From Rathayibacter sp. Leaf185 (GTDB lineage Bacteria > Actinomycetota > Actinomycetes > Actinomycetales > Microbacteriaceae): DNA of 64,000 nucleotides. The stretch covers positions 969,543 through 1,033,542 of the forward strand of contig NZ_LMPP01000001.1 of NCBI RefSeq assembly GCF_001423885.1. Reading direction: 5' to 3'. Positions 50,516 to 60,105 of this stretch are shown here, piece after piece. The notes under the pieces were generated by a model. The model was not told the DNA's origin. It saw only the letters and a list, made by a program, of their open reading frames with translations, and did no database searches. A program made the position numbers and the translations under genes. The first letter of the stretch is position 1; the number at the start of each line of letters is the position of its first letter.

Positions 50516-52651
50516 ATGCAGCACCTCACCGATCGCATCCTCTTCGGCGCGGCCTACTACCACGAGTACCAGCCCACCTCCCGGCTGGGCAGCCGCGACC
50601 TCGCCGAGGACCTCCGGCTGATGAAGGCGGCGGGCTTCACCGTCATCCGCGTCGGCGAATCGGTGTGGTCGACCTGGGAGCCCGAGAACGGGGTGTTCGA
50701 GCTCGACTGGCTGCAGCCGGTGCTCGATGCGGCGCACGAGCAGGGGATCGCGGTGGTGCTCGGCACGCCGACCTACGCGGCTCCGATGTGGCTCGCGCGG
50801 CTCTACCCCGAGATCAACGTGCAGCGCTCGACCGGGCAGCCGATGGGCTGGGGCGCGCGGCAGGAGATCGACTACTCGCACCCGGCCTTCCTCTTCCACG
50901 CCGAGCGCGTCGTCCGGAGGATCGTGGAGCGCTACGCCGCGCACCCCGCCGTCATCGGGTTCCAGGTCGACAACGAGCCGGGCAACGAGATCTTCGCCAA
51001 CCACCAGGTCTTCCAGCGCTTCGTCGACCACCTGCGCACGCGGTACGGCACGGTCGAGGCTCTCAACGACGAGTGGGGGCTCACCTACTGGTCGCACCGG
51101 CTGTCGACCTGGGCCGACCTCTGGACGCCCGACGCGAACCTCCAGCCGCAGTACGACCTGGCGTGGCGCCGGTTCCAGGCGTCGCTGACCACCGGATTCA
51201 TCGACTGGCAGGCCGAGATCGTGCGCGAGATCACCGCGCGGATCGGCCGCGACGACCAGTTCGTGACGACCTGCATCTCGTACGAGCGCAAGACCGTGCA
51301 GGACGAGGTGCTCGCGTCGGGCCTCGACGTGACCGCCGGCAATCCCTACTACCGGATGCAGGACGGCCTCGCGCTGCCCGACGCCCGGCCGTTCGATCAG
51401 CACTGGACCACCTCCGGCACCTGGGCGCTCTACGCCACCGCCGACCGCATGTACGGGTCGAAGCAGGCGCCGTTCCTCGTGACCGAGACCGACGCGCAGG
51501 CGATCGGCATGCCGTGGCAGAACGAGCCCGGCTTCGACGGGCAGTGGCGCCAGGCCGCGTGGGCTCTGGTCTCGCGGGGCGCCACGATGATCGAGTACTG
51601 GCACTGGCACACGCTGCACCACGGGGCCGAGACGTACTGGGGAGGCATCCTGCCGCACTCGCAGGAGCCCGGCCGCGTCTACCAGCAGATCGCGGCGCTC
51701 GGGGCCGACTTCGCGGCGGCCGGCGACCGGGTGACCGAGCTCGTCCCCGACTCCGATGTGGCGCTGCTGTTCTCGAACGAGAGCAAGTGGGCGCTGGAGG
51801 AGTACCCGGCGTTCAGCGACTCGGCGCACGGCACGCCCGACTCGCGGGGGGTGCCGGTGGCGTCGGGGCGCACGTTCCAGACCGCGTTCGACGCGTTCGC
51901 GCGCGGGACGTTCGACGCGGGGCTCTCGGCGCGGACCGTGCATCCGTCGCAGCTCTCGGATCCCGGGGCGTTCGCCGTCGCGCATCCGGTGCTGGTCGCG
52001 GCCGCGTTCACCATCGCGACCGACGCCGAGCTGCAGTGGCTCGAGGCGTACGCGGCCGCGGGCGGGCACCTGATCGTGGGCGTGCGCACCGGCTACGAGG
52101 ACGAGGAGGCGCGCGCGCGGCTGCAGCGCAAGCCCGCGTTCCTCGACGTCGCGGCGGGCGTCCACTACGACGAGTTCGCGAATCTGGCGGTGCCGCTGCC
52201 GCTGGTGGCCGAGGGCGGGTTCGTGCTGCCGGACGGCGCGTGCGCGACGCTGTGGGCCGACGGCGTGCAGGTCGACGACGCGACAGTGCTGGTGCGCTAC
52301 GAGCACCCGCACTACGGACGCTTCCCGGCCGTGACGACGCGGGAGCACGGGGCGGGGCGGGTCACGTACGTGGGCACGGTTCCGGATCTCGCGCTCGCGC
52401 GGGCGCTGATGGAGTGGGCGGTGGGTGATGTGTCGTCGGCGTGGCGACGCGACTCCGCGTCGCAGACGGTGACGAGCGCGACGAACCGGCACGCGGAGCG
52501 CATCCGCTTCGTGCACAACTGGTCGTGGGAGCCGTCGACGTTCACGCTGCCGGACGCCGCCTCGGACGTGCTCTCGGGCGAGGCGCTGCCCGCGGGCGCG
52601 GTGCTCGAGCTCGGGCCGTGGGACGTGCGCGTGCTCGCGACGGAGGCCTGA
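50516..52651 (+). CDS. GH42 beta-galactosidase
   Basis: A 711-residue GH42 enzyme: 'ILFGAAYYHEYQP' at the start, general acid/base E154 ('VDNEPGN'), nucleophile E324 ('LVTETDAQ'), then the trimerisation domain and C-terminal beta domain. It is cytoplasmic (no signal) and cleaves beta-galactosides imported by a transporter; that transporter is now missing from this locus. AAGGCGACC precedes ATG 50516. The gene itself looks intact. Confidence 0.92.
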   Translation: MQHLTDRILFGAAYYHEYQPTSRLGSRDLAEDLRLMKAAGFTVIRVGESVWSTWEPENGVFELDWLQPVLDAAHEQGIAVVLGTPTYAAPMWLARLYPEINVQRSTGQPMGWGARQEIDYSHPAFLFHAERVVRRIVERYAAHPAVIGFQVDNEPGNEIFANHQVFQRFVDHLRTRYGTVEALNDEWGLTYWSHRLSTWADLWTPDANLQPQYDLAWRRFQASLTTGFIDWQAEIVREITARIGRDDQFVTTCISYERKTVQDEVLASGLDVTAGNPYYRMQDGLALPDARPFDQHWTTSGTWALYATADRMYGSKQAPFLVTETDAQAIGMPWQNEPGFDGQWRQAAWALVSRGATMIEYWHWHTLHHGAETYWGGILPHSQEPGRVYQQIAALGADFAAAGDRVTELVPDSDVALLFSNESKWALEEYPAFSDSAHGTPDSRGVPVASGRTFQTAFDAFARGTFDAGLSARTVHPSQLSDPGAFAVAHPVLVAAAFTIATDAELQWLEAYAAAGGHLIVGVRTGYEDEEARARLQRKPAFLDVAAGVHYDEFANLAVPLPLVAEGGFVLPDGACATLWADGVQVDDATVLVRYEHPHYGRFPAVTTREHGAGRVTYVGTVPDLALARALMEWAVGDVSSAWRRDSASQTVTSATNRHAERIRFVHNWSWEPSTFTLPDAASDVLSGEALPAGAVLELGPWDVRVLATEA

Positions 52652-52677
52652 GCGCGGCCCGCCCCCCACTCCTCGAT

Positions 52678-52710
52678 AGTTGTCGTACTCGGCGTTCGAG
52701 TACGACAACT
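52678..52710. repeat. Palindromic element, AGTTGTCGTACTCG core
   Basis: AGTTGTCGTACTCG (52678-52691) and CGAGTACGACAACT (52697-52710) form a perfect 14-bp stem with a 5-nt loop, and ACTCC/GGAGT add five more outer pairs. It has the same core as the element at 48703. It is 27 bp after the GH42 stop. Confidence 0.85.
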
Positions 52711-52757
52711 TCTGGAGTCTCGACGCGCGGGCCCGGCGCCCGCGCTCGTCCAGAACG

Positions 52758-52798
52758 CGAGAGTTGGAGTAGTCGACGCTCGAGTACGACAACTTTCG
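52758..52798. repeat. Degenerate copy of the AGTTGTCGTACT palindrome
   Basis: CGAGAGTTGGAGTAGTCG (52758-52775) faces CGAGTACGACAACTTTCG (52781-52798). The right arm is a good copy of the family, while the left arm has drifted at three or four positions. It is 80 bp before the next gene. Confidence 0.7.
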
Positions 52799-52877
52799 GA
52801 GGCTCGGCTGCAGCAGACCCGCGCCCGCGCGGCAGGATGGGCGGCATGCAGACGAGCAGCCCCGCCGCCGTGAGCGC

Positions 52878-54044
52878 GTGAGCGCCGCGCACCCCCTCCG
52901 CGTGCGGATGCGGCCGCGCGCGATCGACGAGCCGCACCGGGTGTCGTCGCCGCTCGAGCTGCTCGTCGACCTGACGTTCGTCGTCGCGATCGCGCAGATC
53001 GTCACCCAGCTCGCGCACGCCACTGAGGAGGGGCACCTCGGCGAGACCGTGGGCCCTTTCGCGATGGTCTTCTTCGCGATCTGGTGGGCGTGGATGAACT
53101 TCACGTGGTTCGCCTCCGGCTACGACACCGACGACGTGCCCTACCGCCTGCTGACGATGGCGCAGATGGGTGGCGTGCTCGTGCTCGCCGCGGGCGTCCC
53201 GAGCGCGTTCGAGGAGGGCGACCTCACCGCGATCACGGTCGGCTACGCGATCATGCGGTTCGCGCTCGTGAGCCAGTGGATCCGCGTCGCGGTGTCGACT
53301 CCCGAGCACCGCACCTCGGCCCTGCGCAGCGCCGTCGGCTTCTCGGTCGTGCAGGTCGGCTGGCTGCTGCGCCTCCTGCTGCCGCCCGAGCTCGCGACCG
53401 TGAGCTTCGTCGTGCTCGCCGCGCTCGAGCTGTGCGTGCCGCTCTGGTCGGTGCGTGCGGGCGACCCGAGCTGGCATCCGCACCACATCGCCGAGCGGTA
53501 CGGGCTGTTCACGATCATCCTGCTCGGCGAGGGCGTGCTCGCGGCGGTCACCGGCGTGCAGCGCGCCCTGTCCGAGGGAGGCGTCAGCCCCTCGCTCGTG
53601 CTCGTGTCGGCCTGCGCTCTGGTCATCGTCTTCGCACTGTGGTGGCTCTCGTACCTGCACCCCTCGGGCGAGCTGCTCGAGCGCAGACGCGGCCTGTCGT
53701 ACCTGTGGGGGTACGCGCACTTCGGGGTCTTCGCGGCACTGGCCGCCCTCGGCTCCGGGCTCGAGGTGTCGGTCGCGGCGACGGCCGGCCACCTCGAGGC
53801 GGCCGACGTGGTGGTCGGAGCCGCGGTGGCGGTGCCGGTCGCCGCGTACCTGCTGCTGCTCTGGGCGGTGCACTCCCCGCTCGGCGAGGAGCAGCCGATG
53901 CCGGCCCGGCTGGTGCTGCCCGCCGTGTCCGCCGTGCTCGCGACGCCGCTGCTCGCGGAGCCCCTCGGCGTGGGCGGAGTGCTGATCGCGCTCGGGCTGA
54001 TCTGCGCGGCGCTGGTGACCCTGGCGGTGGCGCGCACGCGCTGA
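52878..54044 (+). CDS. ltrA: Low-temperature-requirement protein A-like membrane protein
   Basis: A 388-residue LtrA-family protein with about ten helices. The family start 'SSPLELLVDLTFVVAIAQIV' and internal 'IWWAWMNFTWFASGYDTDD' and 'HIAERYGLFTIILLGEGVLA' are clear. The role is unknown despite the name. GTG 52878 is the chosen start. Confidence 0.87.
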   Translation: MSAAHPLRVRMRPRAIDEPHRVSSPLELLVDLTFVVAIAQIVTQLAHATEEGHLGETVGPFAMVFFAIWWAWMNFTWFASGYDTDDVPYRLLTMAQMGGVLVLAAGVPSAFEEGDLTAITVGYAIMRFALVSQWIRVAVSTPEHRTSALRSAVGFSVVQVGWLLRLLLPPELATVSFVVLAALELCVPLWSVRAGDPSWHPHHIAERYGLFTIILLGEGVLAAVTGVQRALSEGGVSPSLVLVSACALVIVFALWWLSYLHPSGELLERRRGLSYLWGYAHFGVFAALAALGSGLEVSVAATAGHLEAADVVVGAAVAVPVAAYLLLLWAVHSPLGEEQPMPARLVLPAVSAVLATPLLAEPLGVGGVLIALGLICAALVTLAVARTR

Positions 54045-54267
54045 TCCACCCCGCGAGCCGCGCCCGCACCCGGTGTCCGAAAAACGCAGGGCGACCCCGT
54101 CCGTTCGGATACCCCCACTAGGGTGACGCTACTCACGGCCGGCGCGCCCGGACGTGGACCGGATCCGCGCTGCGATCCCTCGGGAGGTGCCGACCGGCAG
54201 ACGTCCCGACCGCTCGCGGAACCCCTCCATCAGAGGAGCCCTCCGCACCCCCACGGCTGGAGTCCCC

Positions 54268-55437
54268 TTGGAGCACCCTCTCCCCCTCTCGTCCCGGACG
54301 GCGTCGACCGGCACCTCCGTCGGCCTCCTCTCGACGTTCCCGCCCACGCGCTGCGGCCTCGCCACCTTCTCGGAGGCGCTCGCGGGCGCCCTCGTCGCCG
54401 ACCACGGCGCCTCGATCCGCACCGTCCGCGTGATGGACGAGCTCGCGATCCCCGGCTCGACTCCTCCGATGCCCGGTGTCGAGGTGGTGGCCGAGCTCGT
54501 CGCCGGCGACCGCGCGAGCATCGAGCACGCCGCCGCCGAGCTCAACCGGGCGGAGGTGGCGGTCATCCAGCACGAGTACGGCATCTTCGGCGGTCGCGAC
54601 GGCGACGAGGTCCTCGCCGTCATGGAGGAGCTCCTCGTCCCGGCGATCGTCGTCCTGCACACCGTCCTCGAGACGCCCAGCGACAACCAGCGCCTCGTGC
54701 TCGAGCGCGTCGCCGCCCTCGCCGACGCCGTCGTGGTCATGACAGAGGTGGCCGCCGAGATCCTCGAGCGCTGCTACTCCGTCGAGACCCGCAAGGTCGG
54801 AGTGATCGCGCACGGGGTCCCCGTCTGGACCGGCGGCCGCGCCACGGGCACCGGCGCCCCGCAGATCATCACCTGGGGCCTGATCGGCCCGGGCAAGGGC
54901 ATCGAGTGGGGCATCCGCGCGATGGCCGAGCTGCGCGAGCTCGGAGTCCGCGCCCGCTACACGGTCTACGGGCAGACGCACCCCAAGGTCGTCGCGTCGC
55001 AGGGCGAGGCGTACCGCGACTCGCTCGCCGCGCTGATCACCGAGCTCGGGCTCGAGGACGACGTCGTGCTCGACGGCCGCTACCTCGACGCGGGCCAGCT
55101 CGCCGGCGCGGTGTCGGAGGCCGATGCGGTGCTGCTGCCCTACGACTCCCGCAACCAGGTCACCTCGGGCGTGCTCGTCGAGGCGCTCGCGGCCGGTCGC
55201 CCCGTCGTCGCGACCTCGTTCCCGCACGCGCTCGAGCTGCTCGGCGGCCCCCAGGGTCGCGCGGTCGCCCACCAGGATCCGGCCGCGATGGCGCTCGCCC
55301 TGCGCGCCGTGCTGAGCGGGACCGATGCCGCGACCGACATCGCGCCGACCCCCGACTCGACGATGCTCTCGTGGCCCGAGGCAGCCGGCCGCTTCCTCGC
55401 GCTGGCCGAGCGCCTCCGCCTGGAGCGTGCGGCGTGA
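54268..55437 (+). CDS. GT4-family glycosyltransferase
   Basis: A protein of 389 residues from TTG 54268 (TGGAG upstream), or 427 from GTG 54154. 'SVGLLSTFPPTRCGLATFSEAL' opens the N-terminal Rossmann domain. The C-terminal half has 'LIGPGKGIEW', 'DAVLLPYDSRNQVTSGVLVEALAAGRPVVAT', the GT-B nucleotide-sugar site. It transfers a sugar from an activated donor, probably GDP- or UDP-linked. It is the first gene of a four-gene unit joined by 4-bp overlaps. Confidence 0.85.
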   Translation: MEHPLPLSSRTASTGTSVGLLSTFPPTRCGLATFSEALAGALVADHGASIRTVRVMDELAIPGSTPPMPGVEVVAELVAGDRASIEHAAAELNRAEVAVIQHEYGIFGGRDGDEVLAVMEELLVPAIVVLHTVLETPSDNQRLVLERVAALADAVVVMTEVAAEILERCYSVETRKVGVIAHGVPVWTGGRATGTGAPQIITWGLIGPGKGIEWGIRAMAELRELGVRARYTVYGQTHPKVVASQGEAYRDSLAALITELGLEDDVVLDGRYLDAGQLAGAVSEADAVLLPYDSRNQVTSGVLVEALAAGRPVVATSFPHALELLGGPQGRAVAHQDPAAMALALRAVLSGTDAATDIAPTPDSTMLSWPEAAGRFLALAERLRLERAA

Positions 55438-56507
55438 CCGGCCCGGCCACGCCCCTCCCCTACACGCACCTCGACGCCCTCACCGATCAGCGAGGGCTCT
55501 TCGAGCACGCCGAGCTCGACCGGCCCCGGCGCGAGCACGGCTACTGCGTCGACGACGCGGCGCGCGCGCTGATCGTCGTGGCGCAGGAGCCGGAGCAGTC
55601 GCACCGCACGCGCCGCCTCACCGAGCAGTACCTCCGGTTCCTCGAGGGGGCGACGGAGGCGGACGGCACCGTCCACAACCGGATGTCTCCCGAGGGCGAG
55701 TGGACCGACGACTCCGACGTCGGAGACTGGTGGGGCCGCAGCGTCTGGGCCGCCGGAGTCGTCGCCGCAAGCGCGGAGCTGCCGCTGACCCGGCGCCGCG
55801 CGATGAAGCTGTTCCAGCACCTCGTCGAGCAGCGCTCGCCGCACCTGCGCTCGATGACCTTCGCGGTGCTCGGCGCGGCCGAGGTGATGGCGGTGCGCCC
55901 GCACTCCGCGGCCGCCGCCCAGCTCCTCCGCGACGCCGCGCTGCCGCTGCTCGACGGCTCCGACCCCGCGTGGCCGTGGCCCGAGGCACGGCTGCGCTAC
56001 GCCAACGGCTGCATCCCCGAGGCGCTGCTCGCTGCGGGCGAAGCGCTGGCCGATCCGGTGCTGCTCGAGCGCGGTCTCGAGTCGCTGGCGTTCCTGCTCG
56101 AGATCGAGTCTCTCGACGGGCACCTCTCGGTCACCGGATGGTCGGGGCGCGATCCCGACGAGCGCGGCAGCCCGATGTTCGACCAGCAGCCGATCGAGGT
56201 CGCGGCGATCGCGGCGGCCTGCGCCCGCGCGCTGACCCTCGAGGAGGATCCGCTCTGGCGCGAGGGTCTGGCCTCGTGCTGGGCCTGGTTCCACGGGGTG
56301 AACGACTCCGGGACCCCCATGGTCGACGTCGCCACCGGCGCCGGCTTCGACGGCCTCGAACCGGGCGGCCGCAACGAGAACCGGGGCGCGGAGTCGACCG
56401 TCGCCGCCCTGCACACCTCGCTCGTCGTCCGCCGCGCCGGCCTCATGCCGACCCGCGCCGGCGATCGGCTCGCCGCACTGACGAGCATCGCGGCGGTGAC
56501 CGGATGA
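55434..56507 (+). CDS. Alpha-helical glycan-processing-like protein of unknown function
   Basis: A 357-residue protein with repeating Trp/Gly-rich helices ('GYCVDDAARALI', 'VGDWWGRSVWAAGV', 'WPWPEARLRYANGCIPEALL', 'MFDQQPIEVAAIAAACA') that suggest an (alpha/alpha)6 barrel like those of glycosidases and epimerases. Homologues commonly sit with GT4 and GH130 genes. No catalytic residues can be fixed. GTG 55434 overlaps the GT4 stop (GTGA). Confidence 0.7.
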   Translation: MTGPATPLPYTHLDALTDQRGLFEHAELDRPRREHGYCVDDAARALIVVAQEPEQSHRTRRLTEQYLRFLEGATEADGTVHNRMSPEGEWTDDSDVGDWWGRSVWAAGVVAASAELPLTRRRAMKLFQHLVEQRSPHLRSMTFAVLGAAEVMAVRPHSAAAAQLLRDAALPLLDGSDPAWPWPEARLRYANGCIPEALLAAGEALADPVLLERGLESLAFLLEIESLDGHLSVTGWSGRDPDERGSPMFDQQPIEVAAIAAACARALTLEEDPLWREGLASCWAWFHGVNDSGTPMVDVATGAGFDGLEPGGRNENRGAESTVAALHTSLVVRRAGLMPTRAGDRLAALTSIAAVTG

Positions 56508-57931
56508 CCCCCGGGCTGCGCGTCCACGACGCGACCCTCGACTCCGATGCCTCGCGCGTGCTGTGGCAGCTCTACCTGCCGGGCTCGGCGCCGACCGAGA
56601 CGCGCTCGCGGGTGAGCGAGATCCTCGAGCGGATCCGCGCCCTCGACGAGGACAAGCTGGCCGACGCTCTCAGCGACGTGCAGGCGATGTCGGCGGCCCG
56701 CGCGGCCGACGGCGACACGACCCTCCGTGAGCACGCCGCCGTCGAGGGGATCGCTGCCGACGACCCGCGCGTGCTCGTGATCGGAGCCGCGTTCACTGCC
56801 GAGTACGCGCTCGAGGGCGCGGCGCTCTGCAACCCCAGCGCGATGCCGCACCCCGACCAGTCGGGACTCGACGACGGGCAGCTGCGCGTCGCCCTCTCGG
56901 TCCGCCAGATCGGCGAGGGCCACCGCTCCTCGATCGGCTTCGCGTCGGCCGTCATCGGCCCGGGCCGCACCTGGGCGTTCGAGCACCGCGGAGGCGCTCC
57001 CGCCGCTCCCGAGATCTCCCCCGGCACGTGGACGGTCGCCGCGCTCCGTGCGGCACTCGGCCGCAACCCCGGCGAGGTCGCGCTCGCGGTCCTGCGCGCG
57101 CTGTCCGGTTCGTTCACCGCCGACGACCTCGAGCCCGTGATCGCGGCGCTGCCCGCCTCGCTCGCCCGCCGCCACGACGCTCCCGCCGCCTTCGCCCTTC
57201 TGCGCAGCACCGCGCGCTCGGCCTACCGCGCGTCCTTCCCGCACGGCGAGGCGCTCGCGCAGCGCACGCTGATCCCCTCCGCCGCGGAGGAGTCGCACGG
57301 CATGGAGGACGCCCGCTTCACCCTCGACGTGTCGGGCGAGTACCGCGCCACCTACACGGCCTACGACGGCTCGGCGATCTCGTCGCGCCTCCTCGTCTCG
57401 CGTGATCTGCAGACGTTCCAGACGCACCAGCTCACGGGCGAGCCCGCGGGCAACAAGGGCATGGCGCTGTTCCCGCGGCCGGTCGGCGGGGTGCTCTACG
57501 CGCTCAGCCGCACCGACGGCGACACCAACACGCTCGCCCGCTCGGACGACGGCCGGCACTGGGAGGACATCGCCGAGCTCGAGCCGCCGCGCCACCTCTG
57601 GGACGCGGTGCAGCGCGGCAACTGCGGGCCGCCGATCGAGACCGACCGCGGCTGGCTGGTCGTCACGCACGGCGTCGGGCCGCTGCGCCGCTACAGCCTC
57701 GGCGCGATGCTGCTCGACCTCGAGGATCCCCGCGTCGTGCTCGCGTCGCTGACGACTCCGCTGCTCGAGCCCGACGGCGAGCGGCAGGACGGCTACGTGC
57801 CCAACGTCGTCTACAGCTGCGGCTCGGTGCTGCACGAGGGCGTGCTCTGGATCCCGTTCGGCATCGGCGACGTGCGGATCGGGGTCGCCTCGATCGAGGT
57901 GGACGATCTGCTGGACGCGATGACGCCGTGA
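56504..57931 (+). CDS. GH130-family glycosidase/phosphorylase
   Basis: A 475-residue protein with a five-bladed beta-propeller of GH130 in the C-terminal two thirds. 'ESHGMEDARFTLD' is the family acid region, 'YTAYDGSAISSRLLVSRD' and 'GNKGMALFPRPVGG' are further motifs, and an N-terminal helical region of about 150 residues is longer than in most members. GH130 enzymes act on beta-mannosides by phosphorolysis or hydrolysis. ATG 56504 overlaps the previous stop (ATGA). With two GT4 enzymes around it, this set may build and trim a mannan-like glycan. Confidence 0.8.
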   Translation: MTPGLRVHDATLDSDASRVLWQLYLPGSAPTETRSRVSEILERIRALDEDKLADALSDVQAMSAARAADGDTTLREHAAVEGIAADDPRVLVIGAAFTAEYALEGAALCNPSAMPHPDQSGLDDGQLRVALSVRQIGEGHRSSIGFASAVIGPGRTWAFEHRGGAPAAPEISPGTWTVAALRAALGRNPGEVALAVLRALSGSFTADDLEPVIAALPASLARRHDAPAAFALLRSTARSAYRASFPHGEALAQRTLIPSAAEESHGMEDARFTLDVSGEYRATYTAYDGSAISSRLLVSRDLQTFQTHQLTGEPAGNKGMALFPRPVGGVLYALSRTDGDTNTLARSDDGRHWEDIAELEPPRHLWDAVQRGNCGPPIETDRGWLVVTHGVGPLRRYSLGAMLLDLEDPRVVLASLTTPLLEPDGERQDGYVPNVVYSCGSVLHEGVLWIPFGIGDVRIGVASIEVDDLLDAMTP

Positions 57932-58950
57932 CCGCCCTGCGCGTCGCGATGCTCGCGCCGATCGCGTGGCGGACCCCGCCGCGCCACTACGGACCGTGGG
58001 AGCAGGTCGCGAGCCTCCTGGCCGAGGGCCTCGTGCGCCGCGGAGTCGACGTCACGCTCTTCGCGACCGGCGACTCCGTGACCGCGGCCGCGCTGGAGTC
58101 GGTCGCCCCGACGGGCTACGCCGAATCGGGGCGCGACGGGCGGGTCTGGGAGGCGCTGCACATCGCCTCGGTGCTCGATCGCGCCTGGGACTTCGACCTC
58201 GTGCACAACCACCTCGACTGGCTGCCGCTCGCCCTCGCTGCTCAGTGGCCGGTGCCGGTGGTCACGACCGTCCACGGCTTCTCGGGGCCCGAGATCCTGC
58301 CCGCGTACCGCGAGGCGCTGCGGCACCCGCGCACCGCGCACCTGGTGTCGATCTCGTCGAGCGACCGCTCGCCCGAGCTCGAGTACGCGGCGACGGTGCA
58401 CCACGGCATCGACGTCGACCAGTTCCCGGCCGGTCCCGGAGGCGACGACCTCGTGATCCTGGGACGCATCCACCCCGACAAGGGCACGGCCGAGGCGATC
58501 CGCATCGCCGCCGACGCCGGCCGGCGACTGGTGATCTGCGGCATCGTGCAGAGCGACAGCTACTGGCGCGAGGAGGTCGAGCCGTTCGTCGACGGCTCCC
58601 GCGTCGTGTACCGGGGCTCGGTCGGGCCCGAGGAGCGCGCCCAGGTGCTGGGGTCGGCGCTGGCGCTGCTGCACCCGATCGGCTTCGACGAGCCGTTCGG
58701 CCTGTCGGTCGTCGAGGCGATGGCGTGCGGCACCCCGGTGATCGCGTATCGGCGCGGATCGATGCCCGAGATCATCGACGAGGGCGTCACCGGCTTCTCG
58801 TTGGGGTCTCGTGCGGGGGCGGTCGCCGCGGTGCCGCGGGCGCGCCTCCTCGACCGCGCAGTCGTGCGCTCCGTCGCCCGTCGGCGCTTCGCGGTCGAGC
58901 GGATGGTCGACGACTACCTCGCGGTGTACGCCTCGGTGCTGGAGGGCTGA
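57928..58950 (+). CDS. GT4-family glycosyltransferase
   Basis: A 340-residue GT-B enzyme: 'VAMLAPIAWRTPPRHYGPWEQVASLL' is the acceptor-side start, and the C-terminal 'HPIGFDEPFGLSVVEAMACGTPVIAYRRGSMPEI' holds the donor-binding EX7E-like motif. GTG 57928 overlaps the GH130 stop (GTGA). It ends the operon. Confidence 0.87.
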   Translation: MTALRVAMLAPIAWRTPPRHYGPWEQVASLLAEGLVRRGVDVTLFATGDSVTAAALESVAPTGYAESGRDGRVWEALHIASVLDRAWDFDLVHNHLDWLPLALAAQWPVPVVTTVHGFSGPEILPAYREALRHPRTAHLVSISSSDRSPELEYAATVHHGIDVDQFPAGPGGDDLVILGRIHPDKGTAEAIRIAADAGRRLVICGIVQSDSYWREEVEPFVDGSRVVYRGSVGPEERAQVLGSALALLHPIGFDEPFGLSVVEAMACGTPVIAYRRGSMPEIIDEGVTGFSLGSRAGAVAAVPRARLLDRAVVRSVARRRFAVERMVDDYLAVYASVLEG

Positions 58951-59364
58951 GCTCCCCGGCGAGACAGCGAACGGCGCCCCCCGTAACGCCTATGACGCCG
59001 CTGACCGACGCAGTACCTACCCGAGAAGAAGGGAACGGTTCGATCTGAGTGCCGACGACATCACCACACAAGTCCGCACCTTCACCGACCAGGGCCGACT
59101 TCCGATCCGCTCGCACCCCGCCCATTCTGGGGAATGGCCAGGGGCATCCGTGTCGGGATCCTCCCGCGGTCGTGAACGCGGGGATGGAGCGGCCGAGTGC
59201 CAGACGAAGGAACCATTCCTGACCCGAAGAACTTCACATGGTCTGGGAGCATCATTCGGATTCACTCCGATGCAGCAGCTGCTGTACGCGGTATCGGCGC
59301 CACGACCGGACCCTGGCCTCTTTCTGGAAGAGATGCGTTCTTCCTGAGGAGATGAGGGTCTGGT
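58951..59364. other. Intergenic region of 414 bp
   Basis: No supported gene. A run of plus-strand codons after about 59045 is open to 59346 but has no ribosome site or recognised domain, and another open frame begins at GTG 59197. GC drops relative to the operon before it, so this may be the edge of an acquired segment. Confidence 0.45.
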
Positions 59365-60105
59365 CTAGTACCAACCACGTTCCTTGCCGAAATCGTTGGC
59401 GCCGATACTGATTGAAACCCAAGGACCATCCAGACGGCCGCCAGCCATCTCTTGCATCGCCTGACCCGCGAACCACATGCGAAGTGACTCGAAGGAGTCA
59501 CCATCGGGCATGGTGGTGAACGCGCGTCGAAGTTGTTCGATCACTTGGGAGGGGAGGACTGTTCCTGCTTCGATGTCTTCCGGCGTGTTGATGAGGGACT
59601 GCAGTGGCCCGAATACGTCTTCGCGAGAGTCGGGCCCGGCTGCCACCCGCTGAACCATGCCCCAGGCGTAGCTCTTCAACAATTGAGCTCGACTGACGAG
59701 GAATTGCACGAATTGGCGGCTCACCTCCGGATCCGCCACCACGACTTCCCAGCCGGGGAACTGATCCCAGACATGATCGCCGATCAACTCGGCCATCGAC
59801 CAGCCACCGTTGGATACGCCGTCGATCGCCGGCGGAAAGGCCACAAGAGAGTAACTGTCTCCCGAGCGGAGCTGTTCGATGGCATCCCGCGAGACATCCG
59901 CTCCGGCAACTTCGACGAGAATCACGAACCCATCATCGCGCGGAACGACGTAGGCGACCCGATCACCCTCCTCGACACTGTTCGCTTGTGCGAGCAAGTA
60001 GTGGCTGCCGCTCGCCGAGCCTCTTCCCAGAGCGTCGAAAGCGACGTCGAATCCTTGCTGAAGAAGTTCCGCTCGGAAACCTCGATCCAGGAGCTCAGCG
60101 GTCAT
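59365..60105 (-). CDS. Hypothetical protein in a lower-GC island
   Basis: A 246-residue frame from ATG 60105 to TAG 59365, mixed alpha/beta ('DRVAYVVPRDDGFVILVEV', 'DHVWDQFPGWEVVVADPEVS'), soluble, no recognised family. Counted lines inside it are about 58% GC against about 75% in the preceding operon, which suggests transfer. The minus strand is preferred over a competing plus-strand frame because its translation reads as ordinary protein. Its neighbourhood of unexplained sequence resembles small toxin/immunity insertions, but there is no direct evidence. Confidence 0.5.
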   Translation of the reverse strand: MTAELLDRGFRAELLQQGFDVAFDALGRGSASGSHYLLAQANSVEEGDRVAYVVPRDDGFVILVEVAGADVSRDAIEQLRSGDSYSLVAFPPAIDGVSNGGWSMAELIGDHVWDQFPGWEVVVADPEVSRQFVQFLVSRAQLLKSYAWGMVQRVAAGPDSREDVFGPLQSLINTPEDIEAGTVLPSQVIEQLRRAFTTMPDGDSFESLRMWFAGQAMQEMAGGRLDGPWVSISIGANDFGKERGWY

